The notes beneath the pieces are model-generated. The model had not been told where the DNA came from. It was given only the letters and a program-made list of their open reading frames with translations, and searched no databases. From contig CAUSCF010000007.1 of the NCBI GenBank assembly GCA_963530295.1, forward strand, positions 1 to 64,000: a DNA stretch of 64,000 nt, given 5' to 3'. Made by a program: the position numbers and the translations under genes. Of this stretch, positions 59,624-64,000 are shown piece after piece. The stretch is from JABCPE02 sp963530295. Its GTDB lineage: Bacteria; Bacteroidota; Bacteroidia; Flavobacteriales; Weeksellaceae. The first letter of the stretch is position 1, and each line of letters begins with the position of its first letter.

Positions 59624-60043
59624 CTACATTTCCAAGTCTAATTCATCTAACAACCTTCTAGAAAAGTCCCTATCATACAGGTGTTTATGATGTGGAATTT
59701 CTAATCTATCACAGCTAAAAACAATCTCCTCATAGGACACTATATCTATATCTATAATCCTGTCCCTATACTCCCCAAAAAACTTAGAATCATGAATTCT
59801 TCCCATTTCGGTTTCTATTTTTTTGATTTCATCTAAAAGTTTTATGGGCGAATGTGCTGTCTGCATAGACACTGCAATATTACAAAAAACATTATCACTA
59901 TCATACTCCACTGGCAAAGTTCGTAAGATTTTAGTTTGTTTAATAATCTTTCCTACCCTCTTTTCCAACTCACTGAGAGCCAGTAAAATATTATTTTCTG
60001 CGTTTCCTAAATTACTTCCTAGTAACAAAACTACATTATGCAT
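59624..60043 (-). CDS. folK: 6-hydroxymethyl-dihydropterin pyrophosphokinase
   Basis: A 139-residue HPPK, an early step of folate synthesis. LLLGSNLGNAENNI opens the fold; LPVEYDSDNVFCNIAVSMQT and the metal/ATP region GRIHDSKFFGEYRDRIIDID (about 93-112, with the paired Asp) follow. Slightly short compared with the usual 158 or so residues, with a trimmed C-terminus. It is divergent from sppA. Confidence 0.93.
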   Translation of the reverse strand: MHNVVLLLGSNLGNAENNILLALSELEKRVGKIIKQTKILRTLPVEYDSDNVFCNIAVSMQTAHSPIKLLDEIKKIETEMGRIHDSKFFGEYRDRIIDIDIVSYEEIVFSCDRLEIPHHKHLYDRDFSRRLLDELDLEM

Positions 60044-60056
60044 TACTAATTATTTA

Positions 60057-60064
60057 TAAATTTG
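60057..60064 (+). promoter_or_regulatory. -7 box of sppA (TAAATTTG)
   Basis: TAAATTTG lies 27 bp before the sppA ATG at 60091. Confidence 0.5.
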
Positions 60065-60090
60065 TAAAATTTTAAACTTTATTTTTATTT

Positions 60091-61848
60091 ATGAAAAATT
60101 TCATCAAAACTGTTCTTGCAAATGTTGTTGCATTATTCATTGCTGGTATTTTGCTGCCTTTTTTCCTGCTTTTTGTGATTATCATCATCGGAAGCATGTC
60201 CAGCGCAGACAAAGATATCAAAATTAAAGAAAACTCAGTTCTTACCATTGATTTTAAATCCAAAGTTGTGGAACATGAGAACGAAAGCGAGTCTTCTATT
60301 TTTGAGATAAAAGAAGATGCCGAACTAAAATACCAAGATATCCTCAAAGCCATCGAAACTGCGAAAAACGATGATAAAATCAAGGGAATCAGCATAGAGC
60401 TAGACGACATAGATGCTGGGATTACGCAGATAGACGACATCCGAAAAAGTCTGGAAGATTTTAAGAAAAGTAAAAAATTTGTCTATGCTTACGGGAACAA
60501 TGTAAGCCAAGCATCCTACTATCTAGGTTCGGTGGCTGACCAATATTTCCTCAATCCTGTAGGAGGCATCGAACTGAAAGGACTTTCCACAGAAATCATT
60601 TTCCTAAAAGAATTTGCTGAAAAATACGGAATTAACATCAATGTTATCCGCCATGGAAATTTCAAATCTGCTGTAGAACCTTTCCTCAGAAACGAAATGT
60701 CTCCAGAAAACAAAGAGCAAATGACTACCCTTCTAAATGACGCTTGGGGAGAGATTTCCTCTAAAATCATCCAATCTAGGAAACTAGATGCTACGGAATT
60801 CAAAACCGTGGTTGATAGTCTATACGCTACAATTCCTGACCTGAGCCTAAAATATAAACTTGCTGACAAATTAGTTCAAAAATCTGAATATGAAGAGATT
60901 ATAAAAAACAAACTAAATGTTGGTAAAGATGAAAAACTAAACAAAGTTTCTATCAGAAATTATGCTTTCTCCCAAGTAGACACTAAAACAAACGATAATA
61001 AAATCGCTGTCCTATACGCCTCTGGAACTATCTACAATGGAAACAGATACAGTGACATCTACTCTGAAAGATACATCCAGTATATCAAGGATTTAGCTCA
61101 AGATGACAACATCAAAGCTGTAGTTCTCCGCGTAAACTCACCTGGTGGAAGCGCCAATGCTTCTGATGAAATCTTGTATGAACTTCAACAACTGAAACAA
61201 AAGAAACCTCTAATCATTTCATTTGGGGATTATGCAGCCTCTGGCGGATACTATATCTCTATGGCTGGGGACAGAATTTTTGCCCAAAACAACACTATCA
61301 CAGGTTCTATCGGCGTTTTTGGGGTAATTCCTGATGCTAAAAACCTAGCGAACCGAAATGGTGTTTATTCTGATGTAGTTTCTACCAATGCCAATTCAAA
61401 CATGATGTCGCCTTTTTCGGGGCTTTCATCAGGGACACTTGCCATCACACAGAGAAGCGTAGTAAATACCTACAATCGTTTTGTGCATTTTGTTTCTAAA
61501 AATAGAAAGAAAACTTTTGAAGAAATAGATGCCGTAGGAAGCGGAAGAGTTTGGTCTGGAAAAAGAGCCAAAGAAATAGGACTGGTAGATGAAATAGGCT
61601 CTCTAAATGATGCTGTAAAATACGCTGCAAGCAAGGCAAATGTAGTAGAATACGAAGCTGTAAGTTATCCTGCAAAAGTGGATAAATTCGAGCAGATAAT
61701 GAGCAGCCTAAAACAGGAAAGCATAACTACAAACTATGTAAAATCCCAAATGGGCGAAGAAAACTATCAGCTCTTCAAGGTTTTTGCAGACCAAAACTTC
61801 AGAAACAGCATACAGATGACCATGCCCTACATCATTAGAATTAAATAA
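60091..61848 (+). CDS. sppA: signal peptide peptidase SppA (67K type)
   Basis: A 585-residue inner-membrane protease that degrades cleaved signal peptides. An N-terminal membrane helix (about 7-34) precedes two S49 domains. The catalytic Lys is in RHGNFKSAVEPF (about 193) of the first, and the nucleophile Ser in GDYAASGGYYISMA (about 388) of the second, as in E. coli SppA. Full length. It ends in a symmetric terminator. Confidence 0.95.
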   Translation: MKNFIKTVLANVVALFIAGILLPFFLLFVIIIIGSMSSADKDIKIKENSVLTIDFKSKVVEHENESESSIFEIKEDAELKYQDILKAIETAKNDDKIKGISIELDDIDAGITQIDDIRKSLEDFKKSKKFVYAYGNNVSQASYYLGSVADQYFLNPVGGIELKGLSTEIIFLKEFAEKYGININVIRHGNFKSAVEPFLRNEMSPENKEQMTTLLNDAWGEISSKIIQSRKLDATEFKTVVDSLYATIPDLSLKYKLADKLVQKSEYEEIIKNKLNVGKDEKLNKVSIRNYAFSQVDTKTNDNKIAVLYASGTIYNGNRYSDIYSERYIQYIKDLAQDDNIKAVVLRVNSPGGSANASDEILYELQQLKQKKPLIISFGDYAASGGYYISMAGDRIFAQNNTITGSIGVFGVIPDAKNLANRNGVYSDVVSTNANSNMMSPFSGLSSGTLAITQRSVVNTYNRFVHFVSKNRKKTFEEIDAVGSGRVWSGKRAKEIGLVDEIGSLNDAVKYAASKANVVEYEAVSYPAKVDKFEQIMSSLKQESITTNYVKSQMGEENYQLFKVFADQNFRNSIQMTMPYIIRIK

Positions 61849-61849
61849 T

Positions 61850-61890
61850 AATAAAAAACGGTGCCTGATAATATCAAGCACCGTTTCCAT
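61850..61890. terminator. bidirectional terminator
   Basis: AAACGGTGC and GCACCGTTT (61856-61886) pair, with an inner TGATA/TATCA extension. Serves convergent sppA and the 61913 gene. Confidence 0.8.
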
Positions 61891-61912
61891 TTACAATAAA
61901 GTTTAAAATTGG

Positions 61913-63037
61913 TTAAAATTCTATATCATCTGCTACTCCACCGCCCATTTCTTTTGAGAATTTTTCTGCGTATTCTCTTTGTTTTTGTTCTTGGTATCGC
62001 AGCATTTTTTCGATGTTACCCATATTAGCCATCCATTTCATAGCTACAGATTGAAAATCTCCCAAGGAAATTCCATAATTGTCCTGTATCCACTGAGCGC
62101 CATCTAACCCTGCTTCATATGCCGCCTGACGAGCACCACACAATTCATAGTAGAAAGCTTCATCATTTTGGATTTTAGCAAGATAGTCTCCTTCCTGATT
62201 AGATTCTTTTACAGAATCATTGAATTTAGGGTGAGTATTTGCATTTCCGTAATACTGTCCGTAGAGAGACATCACAGCCATAGTCTGGTCTTGCTGCATT
62301 CTCTTTACCCAGAGCTGGTTAACTTCATCCCAAACAGGCATATCAACTCCCAATCTCTTACAAACCTCTTCTGCTGACATTCCATTAGTCATTTTAGAAG
62401 CTGCCGCTGCATAATCTTGCAGAGAAATACCATGTATAGGCTGCAGCATAGGATTGCTGTCATCATGAGCCATATTCATGTATGGATTCTCAAAAGAAGT
62501 ATCATACTCATTTCCATTTTCATCATAATTCTCTAAGAAATCATCACTTTCTCCATTAAACTCTCCTGAGTTTTTGATGATAGCATCATTGTTTTTCTTA
62601 AGCTGAGCTTGTTCCTCTGGCGTTCCTCTCTTTCCTGCTGCACGCATCTCGATAAGCACCTTATACCCATCATCCATCAAGCCTTTATAAAACTCAAAGA
62701 ATCTGATAGTAGCTTTCAGAAGAGAGTCATTTCCATTGTAAGCTCCCAGCTGTTTCACTTCTGCGATATAATCCTCCAAATCCTCTTTCCACTGAAGACG
62801 CACTTTTTCTGCTCGGGCATAGTCTTTGGCATCCATAGCGGCATTCATATCAGCCATGTTGTCTTCGCATTTATTTGCTACACACATCAGCTCATTATTA
62901 TACTCTATAGCATTGTCAAAGCTTCCCTTTGCATAGTAGACACCTTCTTCTTCTTCATAACCTCTCTTTTCTGGCTGATTTTTAGGCTGGTTATCTTCTA
63001 CAAGGTCTTGAACTTTTTTAAAAAGATTTTTAAACAT
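61913..63037 (-). CDS. DUF6620-like protein, paralogue with C-terminal domain
   Basis: A 374-residue soluble protein. Residues 1-155 are paralogous to the protein at 63083-63595. A second domain (about 195-374) begins PIHGISLQDYAAAASKMTNG and includes SAEEVCKRLGVDMPVWDEVN, which I recognise as the DUF6620 type found in Bacteroidota. The whole is acidic and helical. It lies 45 bp downstream of its short paralogue and is probably co-transcribed. Confidence 0.75.
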   Translation of the reverse strand: MFKNLFKKVQDLVEDNQPKNQPEKRGYEEEEGVYYAKGSFDNAIEYNNELMCVANKCEDNMADMNAAMDAKDYARAEKVRLQWKEDLEDYIAEVKQLGAYNGNDSLLKATIRFFEFYKGLMDDGYKVLIEMRAAGKRGTPEEQAQLKKNNDAIIKNSGEFNGESDDFLENYDENGNEYDTSFENPYMNMAHDDSNPMLQPIHGISLQDYAAAASKMTNGMSAEEVCKRLGVDMPVWDEVNQLWVKRMQQDQTMAVMSLYGQYYGNANTHPKFNDSVKESNQEGDYLAKIQNDEAFYYELCGARQAAYEAGLDGAQWIQDNYGISLGDFQSVAMKWMANMGNIEKMLRYQEQKQREYAEKFSKEMGGGVADDIEF

Positions 63038-63082
63038 AATTTTTTTCTTTTTTGAAATCTTAAAAATTACTCAAGATTATTT

Positions 63083-63595
63083 TTAGTTATCCTCATACTT
63101 TTCAAGGAACTCATCAGAAACTTCATTGAATTTATCTGTAAAACGCTGTATCAGATTGTTATTGTTTTTCAACTGAGCTTGTTCTTCTGGCGTTCCTCTC
63201 TTTCCTGCTGCACGCATTTCGATAAGCACTTTATACCCATTGTCCATCAATCGGTCATACTCATCCAAGAACGCAATAGCAGCATCCATCAGCATAGTAT
63301 CTCCTTTGTATGGCCCTAATTTTCTAACCTGCTCCTTGTAAGTTTTCACATCTTCTTTCCACTGAAGACGCACTTTTTCTGCACGAGCATAGTCTTTGTC
63401 ATCCATGGCATCATTCATGTCATCCATGTTGTCATGGTTTCCATTTGTGATGCAAATAATCTCGTTATTATATTCTACTTCATCATCGAAACTACCTTTA
63501 GCATAGTATACACCTTCTTCTGCATCATAACCTCCTTTTGGTTCATCATTTCCACCTACTAGGTCTTGTACTGTTTTAAAAAGATTTTTAAACAT
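63083..63595 (-). CDS. short paralogue of the 61913-63037 protein
   Basis: A 170-residue protein corresponding to the first domain of its neighbour. The two share MFKNLFK-VQDLV, EGVYYAKGSFD, KDYARAEKVRLQWKED and the 22-residue run starting KVLIEMRAAGKRGTPEEQ. It lacks the C-terminal DUF6620-like domain. Near-identical DNA over parts of the pair suggests recent duplication or gene conversion. The function is unknown. Confidence 0.75.
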   Translation of the reverse strand: MFKNLFKTVQDLVGGNDEPKGGYDAEEGVYYAKGSFDDEVEYNNEIICITNGNHDNMDDMNDAMDDKDYARAEKVRLQWKEDVKTYKEQVRKLGPYKGDTMLMDAAIAFLDEYDRLMDNGYKVLIEMRAAGKRGTPEEQAQLKNNNNLIQRFTDKFNEVSDEFLEKYEDN

Positions 63596-63642
63596 AACTT
63601 TAATTTTTTTTTGGTTAATAAATATTTTAATTTTCGATGGAG

Positions 63643-63650
63643 CAAATGTA
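63643..63650 (-). promoter_or_regulatory. -7 box of the paralogue pair (TACATTTG)
   Basis: The minus strand reads TACATTTG, 48 bp before the ATG at 63595. Confidence 0.5.
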
Positions 63651-63827
63651 TAAACTCAGCACATTTATCCAATAAAAACAGCGTCTACAAAGCGTCTACA
63701 AACTTTTAAATTTATTATAAAATACTGATTTTCAATTAAATATTTTGTAGACACCAAATCTAATAACCAATTTATATTTATTTTATCTTTTAAATCCAAA
63801 TAAAATTAAAAAACTATATTTCTAATT

Positions 63828-64000
63828 TTATTTACATTTATTTTTCATTTCGGACAAATTTTTCTCAAATTCATCAGAAGGGATTCCTTTTGCACCAAAA
63901 TTTTCTAACATTCCAACCGCCAACTGAAGATAATCACCATCCAACTGAGCTAATTTTACTATAATTTTTCGGTATAAATCTGGTTTTTCATCAAGATTAA
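63828..64000 (-). CDS. partial gene, C-terminal 57 residues
   Basis: The minus-strand frame is open from the window edge to a TAA at 63830-63828. It reads NLDEKPDLYRKIIVKLAQLD, then GDYLQLAVGMLENFG, then IPSDEFEKNLSEMKNKCK. The helical, charged character fits a real gene cut by the window end. No family is recognised; it may belong with the DUF6620-like pair. Confidence 0.6.
   Translation of the reverse strand, partial: NLDEKPDLYRKIIVKLAQLDGDYLQLAVGMLENFGAKGIPSDEFEKNLSEMKNKCK

Overview
The window reads as an AT-rich chromosomal segment of a Flavobacteriales bacterium (Bacteroidota), most likely Weeksellaceae (Chryseobacterium/Riemerella-like). The clues are TAnnTTTG promoter -7 boxes with A-rich leaders instead of strong Shine-Dalgarno sites, a fused SecDF, a fused PurL, a DAHP synthase/chorismate mutase fusion, a class II HMG-CoA reductase, a subtilase with a type IX secretion C-terminal domain, and a VirE_N-type mobile-element protein. 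The genus is not fixed by the sequence.

Layout. 1-1.6 kb: small lipoprotein, broken and membrane genes, then a coiled-coil protein. 1.65-5.3 kb: purL. 5.4-7.0 kb: small membrane proteins. 7.04-13.75 kb: an integrative element in the 3' end of mnmE, bounded by two 18-bp direct repeats that both encode the MnmE tail FCIGK-stop. It carries a tyrosine integrase, a 433-residue unknown protein, two HTH proteins, a VirE_N/BT4734-like protein, a lipoprotein and two hypothetical genes, plus phased repeats and a pseudoknot-capable region. 13.7-16.8 kb: mnmE and purB. 16.8-24.1 kb: an accessory island ending at tRNA-Gln, with an AbiE type IV toxin-antitoxin operon and a third gene, an HTH protein with a filamentous-phage-type replication protein, a truncated gene, an outer-membrane protein and a DUF421 membrane protein.

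24.3-64 kb is mostly housekeeping: mvaA, an M1 peptidase, tpiA, rdgB, DAHP synthase/chorismate mutase, a patatin, lpd, an L,D-transpeptidase, queG, an acyl-CoA ligase, an esterase, a Sel1 protein, nfu, secDF, a 22-repeat surface protein, a subtilase, mltG-dapF-crp-thioredoxin-like operon, pncA, rhodanese, murB, an aminotransferase, a barnase-like RNase flanked by two barstars, the recQ-fmt-fabH operon, folK, sppA and two tandem DUF6620-like paralogues. The window ends inside a further gene.

The most interesting parts are the mnmE-site element with its regulatory DNA, the replication-protein module with its hairpin, the extra gene in the AbiE operon, and the RNase with two barstar genes. Family names come from motif recognition only; no database search was run.
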